Shown: positions 1 through 9,627, counted from the first letter of the stretch. The stretch: DNA of 64,000 nucleotides from Lewinella sp041392765 (GCA_041392765.1 JAWKLL010000028.1:1-64000), one strand, 5' to 3'. Numbers and translations: made by a program. The notes: generated from the sequence alone by a model not told the origin.

Positions 1-99
1 AAGCGAAAATGAATCTTTTTCACCGGATTCGAGAAAAAACCACAAATAACCTGCTACCTTTATGACCACCTTGGTATATCTGTGTATTATTCACCAATA

Positions 100-268
100 A
101 TAATAACGATTGTCAGTTAAATTTCTTTTGTGTGAGGGATAGCAGCGGACGTGCCGACCGCAGGGAGGTACTGGAGCGGATAGCCCGGCCCCTGTTTGGC
201 AGGGGGCACACCCTAAAGTATTGACTTTTAATTTCTTACCTTTGGTTGCTATGCATAATTCACGTTAA
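100..268. repeat. MITE-like repeat family D, copy 1
   Basis: The stretch from about 109 to 268 matches 39283-39435 closely, sharing blocks such as GACGTGCCGACCGCAGGGAG and GGAGCGGATAGCCCG. Its right end, ATAATTCACGTTAA, is also the end of the elements at 21201-21434 and 39228-39435. The left end is not clear here. I see no reading frame in it. Nothing can be called in the first 100 bases. Confidence 0.6.
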
Positions 269-274
269 GCGACA

Positions 275-1690
275 CTACCTGCTTCGTCCTGCGGCATACC
301 ACAACGCGCCTGCGTTTTTCTGTAACTCGGCTTGTGCTTTGAGGAATTTAAGTTGTGCCTGAAGCAATTTCTGCTGCCGACTATTGAGTAGGAATACTGA
401 GCTTTCTCCTAAGTTGAACTTCACCTGTTCTGCCTCCAACAGGGATTGGTAGTTGGCCACCATATCGGATACGGTGTTGAGTTGTTGCGAGCGGGTTTGC
501 CAGCTTTGCCAATAAGCATTAAGTTTGGTTTGCAGGTTTTGTTGTTTTTCTGCCAATTTCCAGTTTGTTTGCGCTATCTTAATGTCAGTCAATGCAACGC
601 CTGCGCGGGCTTTACGCAAAAATAGCGGCTGGCTAAATGTAAATCCCCACTTGAAATTGTCGGTTAGCAAGTTTTGCCATCCAGGCGCGTCGTCGGGATT
701 GAGGTCGAATTGATTGCCAAGTAAGTTGTATTGGAAGGTGAGTTCGGGTTTGTATTGTTCGGCTTTCCAACGCCTTTCTAATTGAAGTTGATCGAGTTGC
801 CGCTGATAAGCTACCAATGCAGGATGCCCGGTGAGTAAAGATTGAAGGGTGTCCAAGGCAGGTTGCTCGAGGAGTAGGTCGGGGTGAACGGGCTGCCAGT
901 TAGGGTTCCAGGCAATAGGTTGCCCTTGGTCATTCCACCAGAGGTTTTGCAGGGCTGCTTCGGTATGGATGAGTTGTAGTTGTGCTTCTTGGACTTCTAC
1001 GTCCCAGCTTTGCCATTGCAAAAAAGCTTCCAATGTATCAATGGCGGGATAATCGCCCGCGAAATGTCCGCTTCTGATCCCGTTGAGCCGCTCTAGGCTG
1101 TAGTTGCGTGCTTCTGCTGCCAATGCCCGTGCATGCCATGCGTACGACCAATCCCAATATGTTTTCCATGTTTGTAAATATAGTTCGTTGCGCAGCCCAT
1201 CCGCTAACGCTAAGGAAAGGGCTTTTCCTGCAAAAGCTTGTTGCAATGCATTGCGGTCTTGATCGAATAGTAGTCCTTGTAAGATAGGGATTTCTACGCC
1301 CAACAAAACTTGCCCCCCAGCAGGAATGGTGCGCTCGGGGTTGAGGTATAAACCATCAGGCTGTGTCCAGTCGTATGCTGCTTTTAGGTCAATGCCCCAA
1401 CGAGTCTGCCATTTAACACCACCTTCGCCAATGTTGTAATAGTCTTTACCACCAAACTGTTTGGCCTGATGGTCGGCATAAAATTTGGGGTCGAAAGGGG
1501 CGCGAGCCATACGCACATCTTGTTCGGCTTGCTGCTGGAGCAAGAGCGCCTGTTGCGCAATGGGGTGGTTGTTGACAACCTGCTGCCAGAGCTCCTCCGG
1601 TGTGATGGTTTGAGCTACCGCAGGCGAAGCCATCAATAGCCCCAAGAGGGTAGTCAACCCAAGCAATAGCCGTTTTATTCGGAATGTCAT
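275..1690 (-). CDS. TolC-family outer membrane efflux protein
   Basis: A 471-residue outer membrane channel of the TolC/OEP family, expected to form a trimeric barrel with a periplasmic alpha-helical tunnel that serves an exporter. Residues 1-26 are a signal peptide (basic start, Leu-rich core, cleavage near AVAQ). The rest is long amphipathic helix rich in Gln, Leu and Ala, with two repeated helical halves as usual for the family, and the length is normal. It starts 6 bases after the HlyD gene and is the last gene of an ABC-HlyD-TolC set on this strand. That order supports a role as the outer membrane outlet of a type I secretion-like system. The cargo is unknown; no obvious substrate gene lies beside it. 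The frame is intact. Confidence 0.9.
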   Translation of the reverse strand: MTFRIKRLLLGLTTLLGLLMASPAVAQTITPEELWQQVVNNHPIAQQALLLQQQAEQDVRMARAPFDPKFYADHQAKQFGGKDYYNIGEGGVKWQTRWGIDLKAAYDWTQPDGLYLNPERTIPAGGQVLLGVEIPILQGLLFDQDRNALQQAFAGKALSLALADGLRNELYLQTWKTYWDWSYAWHARALAAEARNYSLERLNGIRSGHFAGDYPAIDTLEAFLQWQSWDVEVQEAQLQLIHTEAALQNLWWNDQGQPIAWNPNWQPVHPDLLLEQPALDTLQSLLTGHPALVAYQRQLDQLQLERRWKAEQYKPELTFQYNLLGNQFDLNPDDAPGWQNLLTDNFKWGFTFSQPLFLRKARAGVALTDIKIAQTNWKLAEKQQNLQTKLNAYWQSWQTRSQQLNTVSDMVANYQSLLEAEQVKFNLGESSVFLLNSRQQKLLQAQLKFLKAQAELQKNAGALWYAAGRSR

Positions 1691-1696
1691 ACTCGT

Positions 1697-3091
1697 TTAC
1701 TTGAGGGATTTAATGGGGGCTTTGGATTTTTCATCTTCTGCTCCCTTCGCATCGTCTTTAGCATCAGGGGATAGGTAGTAATCTGGCGGAAAACCATTCA
1801 ACTGCCGCCAAAGTTCATACCATACGCTCACATGCCCTAGTAGGGCAATTCCATTGGCACCAGAACCCGGGCGCAGGGCATCGGGCCAAGGGCGGTCGTT
1901 AACATCGGGCGCTACGAGTATCCGGTATAACCCGTTTTTGTCGATGTTGTTGTCAATGGCAATGACTCTGCCCGCGTACGTACCTGTGGAGATGTTGGGC
2001 CAACCGGAAAACACAATAGCAGGCCAACCATCAAAGATGAAACGCACCGGGGCATCTGCTTTGATGAGTGGCAAGTCCATAGGGCGGATGTGCATTTCAA
2101 CAGCTAATTGGAAATCTGCGGGCATGATAGTAACGATAGGCTCGCCCTCCTTCACCGTCTCCCCAATACCGGGTTTCACCACCTGCGTGATGAAGCAATC
2201 TTGCGGGGCGATGATGTAGTAAAACTGGCTACGCAACTCATAATTATCGGCTAGCACTTGCATTTTATTGAGGTCTCCTTCTGCAACGTAGCGATCGGAG
2301 AGTGTACTAAATCGGTCGGACTGTGCCTTGGCGATTTTGGTATTGTACTCGTTGACCACGTTGCGAAGCTCAAGTTTAGACACTTCTAATTCTTGCCGAA
2401 TTTCCACCACCTTGTTTTCTGCAGCTACAGCTTTGGCCACGGTTTCCTGCCACTTCTGGCGCTTGTCTTCCCAGTCAGTACGGGATTTGATACCCTGCTG
2501 AAAAAGCGTATCGGTACGCTCAAACTGGCGACGTGCGATTTGCTGTGCCAACTGTGCCTGCTCCAAATCAGCCTCCTGGCTAAGTAGTTTTAGAGATACC
2601 TGACTGACTTTGGCCGCAAGCTGTTGTTCCTTGTTGAGGAACTCTTGCTGCATGGCTGCAATTTGCTGGGCGAGGGCATCCGCTTTTTGGCTGTAGCTTT
2701 CAATAGCACCTGCTTTAGCATCTACTTGATTGCGGGTTCTGCCCACTAGATTGGGGTCGAAGTATTCGGTTTTAATTTCCGCAATGTGGACGATGGTATC
2801 GCCCGCTTTAACGAGCTGTCCTTCTCGCACATACCACCGGTCTATACGCCCTGCAATGGTAGCCTGTATGGTCTGAGGGCGGTCGGCAGGATCGACGGTA
2901 GTAATTTTACCCTTAGCTTGTATGTTTTGCTGCCAAGGCAAAAATAGTATCAGGATAAAAAGCGCGAGTATGGAAAGAATCCATTTGCGTAGCATCAAAT
3001 TGCCAGGCATCAAAGGGCTTTTATCCAAACTACTAGCGAACTCGGATGGAAGCTTGTGTTGTACGGAATTCTGGGGTGATATTCTTAACAT
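1697..3091 (-). CDS. HlyD-family membrane fusion protein
   Basis: A 464-residue periplasmic adaptor that links an inner membrane ABC exporter to TolC. A cytoplasmic N-terminus of about 35 residues is followed by one membrane segment (residues 36-52). Next come the first half of a biotinyl-lipoyl-like domain (GRIDRWYVREGQLVKAGDTI), a long coiled coil of roughly residues 125-265, and the second lipoyl half and beta-barrel (PGIGETVKEGEPIVTI). The length and order fit HlyD adaptors of type I secretion. It lies 54 bases downstream of the broken ABC exporter and 6 bases upstream of the TolC gene, so the three are probably one transcript. Its own frame is intact, in contrast to the ABC gene. Confidence 0.9.
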   Translation of the reverse strand: MLRISPQNSVQHKLPSEFASSLDKSPLMPGNLMLRKWILSILALFILILFLPWQQNIQAKGKITTVDPADRPQTIQATIAGRIDRWYVREGQLVKAGDTIVHIAEIKTEYFDPNLVGRTRNQVDAKAGAIESYSQKADALAQQIAAMQQEFLNKEQQLAAKVSQVSLKLLSQEADLEQAQLAQQIARRQFERTDTLFQQGIKSRTDWEDKRQKWQETVAKAVAAENKVVEIRQELEVSKLELRNVVNEYNTKIAKAQSDRFSTLSDRYVAEGDLNKMQVLADNYELRSQFYYIIAPQDCFITQVVKPGIGETVKEGEPIVTIMPADFQLAVEMHIRPMDLPLIKADAPVRFIFDGWPAIVFSGWPNISTGTYAGRVIAIDNNIDKNGLYRILVAPDVNDRPWPDALRPGSGANGIALLGHVSVWYELWRQLNGFPPDYYLSPDAKDDAKGAEDEKSKAPIKSLK

Positions 3092-3145
3092 CGTTTCTTA
3101 GTTAGTGTGACCATTGCGGAACGACCGCGTTTTGGTTCAGTGTTT

Positions 3146-4889
3146 TCAATTGAAAAATAGGCTCGAAATGAGGGTGCGTTGTATCTCGTTGTACGTGCCA
3201 TCTGCAACGATTTGCCCATCTTTCATGAGGATGATTCTTTCACAGCGTGAAGCAAAAATGGGATCGTTGGAAACCGCTACCAAAGTCCAAGGCTGTGTTC
3301 TGGCTGCCAACATATCGCACATACGTTCCCGCTCGTTGGGTTGAAGCTGGTGAAGGAATTCTTCCAATGCTAAAAACTTCGGGCGCGACACAATGCTTCG
3401 GGCTAAAATGATGCGCGTACGGATACTCTGCGACAAATCCCTTCCACCCGGCACCATGAGCGTGTTGTAACCCTGAGGTAATCCTTGTACAAAAGATTCC
3501 AGCCCTGCTTCTTTTACTGCCTGTACCACTTGCTGGAAGTTGATGTCCTCGTGCCCCAAGCAGATGTTTTCCAACAAGGTGCCTTGGAAAATATCTTCCT
3601 CAGAACCGTGGTCACCTATGTGTGAACGGAGGCTTCTAAATCGTAATTGAGCATGGGGATGCCATTGTAAGAAACGCTTCCTTCGTAGTCGAGGAGTAGC
3701 CCGCTCATGATTTGCACCAAGGTCGATTTTCCCGCTCCATTGTAGCCGGCAATACACACTTTTGTCCGGCGGGTATCTGTAAATTAAGACTTTTCAAGGT
3801 GTCAATCGGACTGTTTTCAAAGCGGAAACTCAAATTGGTAATATCCAGCTGAATACCCTTTCCTGTATTCGCTTGCTCGAAATCCATACCCTGATTTTGG
3901 TCTAAAGGAAGGTCGGTGAAATAACCGATTTTATCTAAACCTGTGAGTAGGTCATACACATCGGCCAGGGTGAGAATTACCTTTTCCACTGAACTGAGAA
4001 TGAGCAGTACGATGATCTCAGCCGCTACAAATTGCCCCAATGTGATAAGGTTATTAATGACCAAATATCCGCCTATGGCTAACAGTACAGCGGTCACGAT
4101 GGTTTTGAATGCTACGATATAACCATACTGGCGAACGAGAATCCGAAAGTGGTTGCCACGAGCAGTAAGGTAGCCTTCTACCAACTCATTGGTTTTACGA
4201 ATCGCTAAGCGTGGCTTACCCGCTAATTTGAAAGTGATGAGTGCCCGAGCTATTTCCTGTAGCCAGTGAGCCACTTTGTATTTGTACTTACTTTCTACCA
4301 AGCTCGTTTCCAAACCTGATGGCTACTGTCCAGCGCAGCAGTAATGCCAATAAGATAATAAGGGTAAGCCCAAAGAAAACGAAAAAGGGTGGTAAAAAGA
4401 AATCAATAGCAACCCTGCAACAATCTGGATGATGCCCGTGGAAAAATCCATGAGTATTTTGGGCAACCCCTTTTGTATAGTAAGGGTATCGAAAAAGCGG
4501 TTGACAAGCTCTGGTGGATACTCCTTCCGCAAGGCATCCATCCGTAAGCCTGGAATGCGAAGCGCAAATTCAAAGGCCGAGCGGGTGAATATCCTGCGTT
4601 GTAAGGTTTCCGCAACGGTGATTTGCATGATTTTTAAAAGCCCTGTAAATAGCGTTCCCATCGTTACCACACCTATCAAGATAACCAAGGAAGAGGAAAC
4701 TTCGCCACCCTGCACCAAACCAATGACAGCCTGTACGCCCAGTGGTAAACTAAGGGTTAGAATGCCACTGAAAATAGCATACAGATAGATATAGGCTATA
4801 TCTTTCCTGTCGGGTTGAATAAGGAGAAAAAACGCTTTAGTGGGTTCAACTGTGGAGTGTGTTCCATCATTTTGCAATTTGAATGCCAT
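3146..4889 (-). pseudogene. ABC exporter (membrane plus ATPase domains), multiple frameshifts
   Basis: The conceptual product is an about 580-residue type I secretion ABC protein without a peptidase domain. Residues 1-300 are the six-helix membrane domain and the remainder is the ATPase. The frame breaks near 4389 (T run), 4312 (loss of a 5-base repeat unit), 3764 and 3638; joining frames restores a continuous protein. The Walker A stretch GYNGAGKST is only in the third frame, at about 3710-3760. The ATPase is unusual even in its intact C-terminal part. The signature reads LSQSIRTRI instead of LSGGQ, Walker B ends in LALEEF, and the switch position reads VSND, not VSHD. First gene of the ABC-HlyD-TolC set. 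The intact partners favour read errors over true decay. Confidence 0.75.
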
Positions 4890-4945
4890 TTTTTATCACT
4901 ATGCTTCTATAAGCACAACATATTTACAAAAAAAAACCTTTAAAG

Positions 4946-4976
4946 TTTGATTATGATAGTAAAACTATTATATTTG
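4946..4976 (+). promoter_or_regulatory. Bacteroidota-type promoter upstream of the ECF sigma gene
   Basis: TTTG at 4946-4949 and TATATTTG at 4969-4976, separated by 19 bases, match the Bacteroidota -33/-7 consensus (TTTG and TAnnTTTG). The sigma factor gene starts 37 bases downstream. Confidence 0.6.
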
Positions 4977-5012
4977 TGAGTAAAACCTAAAAATACTTAC
5001 CATTAAACCATT

Positions 5013-5561
5013 TTGACCATGACTGTAGATATGTTCAGCCAACACTTCAAGGTATTCTCATCCGCCCTTAGAGCATTTGCTATGCACTTAACAAAGGATA
5101 AGGTAGAAGCCGATGATTTGTATCAAGACACTGTTTACAAAGCCATTCGTTATCGGCATTTATATCAACCTCAAACTAACCTGCAAGCATGGATGATGAC
5201 CATTATGCGCAATACCTTCATCAACGACTGGAGGCGTCAGAAAAGGAAGCAGCAGTTGGTAGGGGTTGATATTAAAGGTGTGACGCTTACGCAAACGAGT
5301 GCAACCGCGAATGGAGGGGAGCACAACATCAACATGCAAGAACTCATGGGGATGGTCAATCAGTTGGAGGACGGCTTGCGTATTCCATTTCTGATGGCTT
5401 TCAAAGGCTATAAATATGAGGAAATTGCCGAACAAATGCAGTTGCCCTTGGGTACGGTGAAAAGCCGCATTCACCAAGCAAGAAAATCGTTACGAGATGA
5501 AGTGAAACGCTTTTATCGAGCCGATTCACTGGTCGATTTGCTTTCACCTTCGGAAAATTGA
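5013..5561 (+). CDS. ECF-type RNA polymerase sigma factor
   Basis: A 182-residue sigma-70 factor of the extracytoplasmic-function class. Region 2 covers residues 15-85, with DADDLYQDT-like residues EADDLYQDTVYKA and the NLQAWMMTIMRNTFIND stretch that contacts the -10 element. Region 4 covers residues 125-170, with the helix-turn-helix YEEIAEQMQLPLGTVKSRIHQAR. No anti-sigma gene lies next to it. The next gene, SulP, has its own promoter, so the target genes cannot be named from context. The start ATG follows a good promoter at 4946-4976. Confidence 0.9.
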   Translation: MTMTVDMFSQHFKVFSSALRAFAMHLTKDKVEADDLYQDTVYKAIRYRHLYQPQTNLQAWMMTIMRNTFINDWRRQKRKQQLVGVDIKGVTLTQTSATANGGEHNINMQELMGMVNQLEDGLRIPFLMAFKGYKYEEIAEQMQLPLGTVKSRIHQARKSLRDEVKRFYRADSLVDLLSPSEN

Positions 5562-5598
5562 TGAAAAGTAATCTTTCGATTAACTTTTTTGTGGCTAC

Positions 5599-5628
5599 TT
5601 TGTTGAATATGATTTACCTTTATATTTG
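5599..5628 (+). promoter_or_regulatory. Bacteroidota-type promoter upstream of the SulP gene
   Basis: TTTG at 5599-5602 and TATATTTG at 5621-5628 with an 18-base spacer. It lies 32 bases before the SulP start codon, and its -7 box is identical to that of the sigma gene promoter at 4969. Confidence 0.6.
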
Positions 5629-5660
5629 ATAGTAATACTTGTTTGTAAATTTATTTAACT

Positions 5661-7252
5661 ATGACGCCACAGCACAAAGGGATGTTTTCTGAATTGAAAT
5701 CCGATTTTCCTGCCGGATTGGTAGTGTTTCTTGTTGCAGTACCTCTTTGCCTAGGTATTGCTTTAGCCTCTGGCGCACCACTGTTTGCTGGGATTATCGC
5801 AGGTATCGTGGGCGGTACAGTTGTGGCGGCAATATCGGGTTCACCTTTGGGTGTAAGTGGCCCTGCTGCGGGCTTAGCTGTGATTGTATTGACAGCCGTG
5901 CAGCAATTGGGCTATGAAGTTTTTCTCTTAGCGGTGGTTTTAGCGGGCATTATTCAGGTGCTACTTGGGTTTGCCAAAGCGGGGGTCATTGGATATTTTT
6001 TCCCTTCTTCAGTCATCAAAGGGATGCTGTCGGGTATCGGGTTGATTATTATCCTCAAACAGATTCCTCATGCTTTTGGATACGATTCTGATTACGAAGG
6101 CGATATGGCCTTTCGGCAAGCAGACGGTGATACTACCTTTTCTGCATTGGAACACATGTTGGGTGCTATTACGCCGGGTGCTTTATTGATCAGTGTCCTT
6201 TCGTTAGGCATACTCATTCTTTGGGAACAGTCATTTTTTAAAACCAAAAAAATATTCACCATCGTACAAGGCCCCTTGGTGGTGGTGGTATTTGGTATTG
6301 TGATGCAATTGCTATTAACTGGCACCTCATTGACTATCTCAAGCGAACATTTGGTCAGTTTACCAGTAGCGGGTAGTTGGGAAGGATTTATAGGGCTATT
6401 TACCTTGCCTGATTTTTCGCAAATTACCAACTCGGCAGTTTGGATTACGGCCATTACTATCGCGATTGTGGCCAGTCTGAAACCCTACTCTGTGTGGAGG
6501 CTACCGATAAGTTAGACCCATATAAGCGCCTAACGCCTACCAATTTGGAACTGAAAGCACAAGGCGTGGGTAATTTTTTAAGTGGCATGATAGGTGGTTT
6601 GCCTGTTACGCAAGTCATCGTGCGAAGCTCTGCCAATATTCAATCTGGCGGAAAAACAAAGATGGCTGCTATAATTCACGGTGTCATGCTATTGGTGAGT
6701 GCATTGCTGTTTCCTAGATTATTGAACATGATCCCGTTGGCCAGCTTGGCGGCTATCCTGATCATGGTGGGGTACAAATTGGCTAAACCTGCACTATTCA
6801 AAGAGATGTACCGTTTGGGCTGGATGCAGTTTTTTCCATTTGTAGTAACCATTGTGGCTATTCTTTTCACGGACTTACTGATGGGTATCGGCATCGGTAT
6901 GGTTGTGGCCATTTTCCATATTTTGCTCAATAACTACAAAACACCTTATTTCGTGGAAGATGCCGACAAAGCAGACAATCGAATACATATAAAGCTGGCA
7001 GAAGATGTGTCGTTTTTGAACAAGGCTAGTGTTTTGCTTAGCTTGAAAAAAATTCCAGAGGATAGTAATGTACTGATTGATGCAAGAGAAACCATCCACA
7101 TTGACTATGATGTGAAGGAAATTTTGTTGGATTTCAAGGCCAATGCTGCGTATAGGAACATTACACTAAGCTTTGCGGGTATTGACCCGGATACGATGGA
7201 ACTCTTATCTACTGCGAATAGTAAGTTGTCCCAAATGGGTAAGCCATTTTAG
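5661..7252 (+). CDS. SulP-family anion transporter, one frameshift
   Basis: An about 530-residue SulP (SLC26-like) transporter for sulfate, bicarbonate or a similar anion. The N-terminal motif is typical of the family (FPAGLVVFLVAVPLCLGIAL), followed by 10-12 membrane segments with SGPAAGLAVI. A C-terminal STAS domain covers about the last 110 residues (NVLIDARETIHIDYDVKEIL). The frame changes at about 6479: the first part ends in a spurious tail, and the other frame continues with ETLLCVEATDKLDPYKR, the expected SulP sequence. One missing G restores the protein. The substrate cannot be told from the sequence, and no carbonic anhydrase gene is adjacent. It ends convergently with the thioredoxin-like gene at a shared hairpin. 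Confidence 0.85.
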
Positions 7253-7299
7253 ATATACTTGTAAACACACCTCCTTGTACATGGATTAAGGAGATGATA

Positions 7300-7668
7300 T
7301 CAGAAGTAATAAACGAAAGCCACTGCGAACGATATTCGTACAGTGGCTTTTATTTTAGGACAAAGAGGGGGGAATAATATCTTAAGCTCGATTTTTTTGT
7401 CGTCCTCTTCCTTTTGTTTTTTCTCGAGGTGTTGCTGAATCGCCGCCTTTACTTCTTCCAGTGTAGGAATTTCCTTCTGGAAGAGAATTTGGTCTCCGAT
7501 CAGCAGAGCAGGGATGCCCGCCAAGTCGTATTGCATGAACTCATTGAGGTCATTGACGACTTTCACATCGAACTCCACCTCCAACTGCTTCATGGCCTCC
7601 TGAACAAGAGCAACCCAAAGCGTGAGGCTTTTCGACTCGGAAATACCGAATAATTGGATAGCGATCAT
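7300..7668 (-). CDS. Small thioredoxin-fold protein
   Basis: From the ATG at 7668 the product begins MIAIQLFGISESKSLTLW and has the beta-alpha-beta pattern and cis-Pro (AGIPALLIGDQI) of a small thioredoxin-like protein of the thioredoxin_3 type. The usual CxxC is missing; the matching position reads ISESKS, so it is unlikely to be a dithiol reductase. The open frame reads into and past the terminator hairpin. One extra A in the run near 7388 would instead end the protein after DDKKNRA, before the hairpin, which is more likely. It lies 23 bases after the CBS gene and probably shares its transcript. Confidence 0.65.
   Translation of the reverse strand: MIAIQLFGISESKSLTLWVALVQEAMKQLEVEFDVKVVNDLNEFMQYDLAGIPALLIGDQILFQKEIPTLEEVKAAIQQHLEKKQKEEDDKKIELKILFPPLCPKIKATVRISFAVAFVYYF
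7316..7354. terminator. Bidirectional terminator hairpin
   Basis: Inverted arms AAAGCCACTG (7316-7325) and CAGTGGCTTT (7341-7350), followed by T-rich sequence, lie between the convergent SulP and thioredoxin-like genes. The current stop codon of the thioredoxin-like frame (7300) lies beyond the hairpin. Confidence 0.7.
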
Positions 7669-7691
7669 AATACCGAATGTGTCTAAATAAT

Positions 7692-8137
7692 TTAACGTTT
7701 TCCGTAATCTTCTAGTCGGATCGGTTCGTTGGCTATGGCAGAGATAATGTCGTAAGTGGTTACAATCCCCACCAATTCCCCTTTTTCCACTACGGGTAAT
7801 GCGTGGATGCGATTGGTTCTGAAAACTTCCAAAACAGTACGCACCATATCCTGTGGCTCGACTTTGGCCAGTTTTTTGGTCATAATGTCTTCTGCTTTCC
7901 AAGCGCGAAGCCGAACATTCTCTAATAGACCGTCTTCTTCGTTTCTTGAGAAACCACGCATAAAGTGTTTAAAATCAGTAGAACTGATAATCCCCACGAT
8001 CTGTTTGGCATGCACCACTGGAATGTGGTGGATGTTGTTCTCTTCAAATATTTTTTAACGGTCTCCAACGTGTCATCCGGTGTTACCGTAATGAGATTGG
8101 AAGTCATCAAAGTTGAAATTGGAGCTACGAGGTTCAT
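7692..8137 (-). CDS. Tandem CBS-domain protein, one frameshift
   Basis: An about 148-residue protein of two CBS domains, the nucleotide-sensing pair often found as a free-standing protein. The first domain reads LMTSNLITVTPDDTLETV and, after a frame change, VVHAKQIVGIISSTDF. The second reads IMTKKLAKVEPQDMVRTV and ends ELVGIVTTYDIISAI. The break is in the six-T run at about 8050-8056; one more T gives the continuous reading KKIFEENNIHHIPVV. It is transcribed away from the heme-PAS kinase, with an FNR-like palindrome in the shared upstream region. Stand-alone CBS proteins often belong to low-oxygen or stationary-phase regulons in other bacteria, so this fits, but its ligand and partner are unknown. 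Confidence 0.8.
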
Positions 8138-8195
8138 AATTATTTTTTAATGCTTAGATTTGGCTGCAAGTTCGGATGAAATCCAGCCTTGTTGT

Positions 8196-8211
8196 GGTGA
8201 TTTTTATCACC
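8196..8211. promoter_or_regulatory. FNR/FixK-like palindrome GGTGAT-N4-ATCACC
   Basis: GGTGATTTTTATCACC is a dyad with six-base arms and a four-base spacer, matching the core of the CRP/FNR-family box (TTGAT-N4-ATCAA) with G for T at the outer position. It lies 59 bases upstream of the CBS gene start and about 150 bases upstream of the heme-PAS kinase. A closely similar site is at 57361-57377 before nosZ. Confidence 0.5.
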
Positions 8212-8285
8212 ATGCTCCATGATTTTCATTTTATCTGCATTTGGGATATTCCTACTTTTTTTGTGATTGAGAAATAATCGTGATT

Positions 8286-8341
8286 AGAGGTTATGTACGG
8301 GGAATTTGAATCCCTATACAAAATTCTCCTACATAACCTCT
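8286..8341. repeat. Palindromic element, family E, full copy
   Basis: AGAGGTTATGTA at the left and TACATAACCTCT at the right form a perfect 12-base inverted repeat. Further pairing (GGAATTT with AAATTCTCC) makes a 56-base imperfect palindrome. The left half AGAGGTTATGTACGGGG recurs at 15674 and 24534. It sits 18 bases before the kinase start codon, so it may shape the leader of that mRNA. Confidence 0.6.
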
Positions 8342-8358
8342 GTTGTATCCTTGTAATT

Positions 8359-9627
8359 ATGAAAACCGGAATTGAGCTTACAACAGAAGCCCGGCGGCTA
8401 GAAGCTATTGTCAATATGGCTATCGATGGCATCATCACCATCGATGAGCGGGGAGTAGTGGAAACGATCAACCCCTCTGCTGCTCAGCTATTCGGTTGGG
8501 AGCCGATGGAAGTTATTGGACAAAAGATAAATATGCTGATGCCCCAGCCTTACCGCTCGGAGCATGATGGTTATATGAATCACTACCACCAAGGCGGAAA
8601 AGCACGAATCATTGGCATTGGCAGGGAAGTAAAAGGGCTAAAGAAAGATGGCACCATTTTTCCCATGCGGTTGGCGGTGAGCGAAATGTACTTGGATGGT
8701 CAACGCTTCTACACAGGTATCGTACATGACCTCTCGGATATTAAAGCTGCTGAAGCTCGCATCAAACAATTGAATGAGGCATTAGAGCAAAAGGTATCCC
8801 AGCGTACGGAGGATTTGGTAAATGCGGTGAGCCAGTTGCTCAACATCAATCAACTACTCAAACAAGAAATTGAAGAACGGCAAGCCATTGAAACCCAGTT
8901 GAGGGATTCGGAGAAGGATTTGCAAATAGCGCTGGCAAGGGAAAAGGAGTTGAACCTGCTGAAAAGTAGGTTTGTCAGTATGGCATCCCACGAATTTCGT
9001 ACCCCGCTCAGTACTATCCTGAGTTCTGCCGAGTTGGTGGACATGTACAGGACGGAAGAAGAGCACGGCAAACGCCATAAACACATAGAGCGTATCAAAG
9101 CTGCTGTTGGAAATCTAAACGATATCCTTAACGACTTCCTATCTTTGAGCAGATTGGAAGAAGGAGAGCTAAATCCTCAGCGGGAAGATTTTTCGTTGCT
9201 ACCTTTCCTCAAGCGCTTGGAGGACGAAATTGGCGTTTTGCTTAAACCAGCCCAAAAAACAGTCTTTCACGTCCCTACCCAAGATATTATTATACATACC
9301 GATCCCCGCTTTTTGAGAAATATCCTCCTCAATTTGCTTTCCAATGCTACTAAATACTCAGGCGAAGGCAAAACCATTGTACTGAAAGCATATGATGACA
9401 ATCATTTGCTTACCTTCGAAGTTGAAGATGAGGGGCTGGGGATTCCTATGGAAGATCAAAAACACTTGTTTACTCGCTTTTTTAGAGCGCACAATGTAGA
9501 AAATATCAAGGGTACAGGACTTGGCCTTCACATTGTGCAGCGCTACGTGGATCTGCTGGGGGGAAAAGTACAGTTCACCAGTGAATTAGGTAAAGGATCC
9601 CGTTTTGTTATTACCATACCACAGTAA
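8359..9627 (+). CDS. FixL-like heme-PAS sensor histidine kinase
   Basis: A 422-residue cytoplasmic kinase, counted from the ATG at 8359 (the upstream in-frame ATG at 8293 lies in a palindrome). The PAS domain (residues 10-125) carries the FixL heme-pocket pattern. It has a His in HDGY and, exactly 20 residues later, an Arg in GIGR, the spacing of the proximal His and distal Arg in Bradyrhizobium FixL. A coiled coil follows (residues 130-200), then the H-box FVSMASHEFRTPLSTIL and the ATPase with NLLSNATKYS, DEGLGIP and GTGLGLHIV. No membrane segment. It lies 11 bases before the receiver-CRP gene, its evident partner. Oxygen sensing is inferred from the motif, not shown. Confidence 0.85.
   Translation: MKTGIELTTEARRLEAIVNMAIDGIITIDERGVVETINPSAAQLFGWEPMEVIGQKINMLMPQPYRSEHDGYMNHYHQGGKARIIGIGREVKGLKKDGTIFPMRLAVSEMYLDGQRFYTGIVHDLSDIKAAEARIKQLNEALEQKVSQRTEDLVNAVSQLLNINQLLKQEIEERQAIETQLRDSEKDLQIALAREKELNLLKSRFVSMASHEFRTPLSTILSSAELVDMYRTEEEHGKRHKHIERIKAAVGNLNDILNDFLSLSRLEEGELNPQREDFSLLPFLKRLEDEIGVLLKPAQKTVFHVPTQDIIIHTDPRFLRNILLNLLSNATKYSGEGKTIVLKAYDDNHLLTFEVEDEGLGIPMEDQKHLFTRFFRAHNVENIKGTGLGLHIVQRYVDLLGGKVQFTSELGKGSRFVITIPQ

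Noticed and set aside
3114..3344. Plus-strand open frames inside the exporter, receptor and nos genes
   Set aside because: They are antisense shadows with no start signals or family resemblance.
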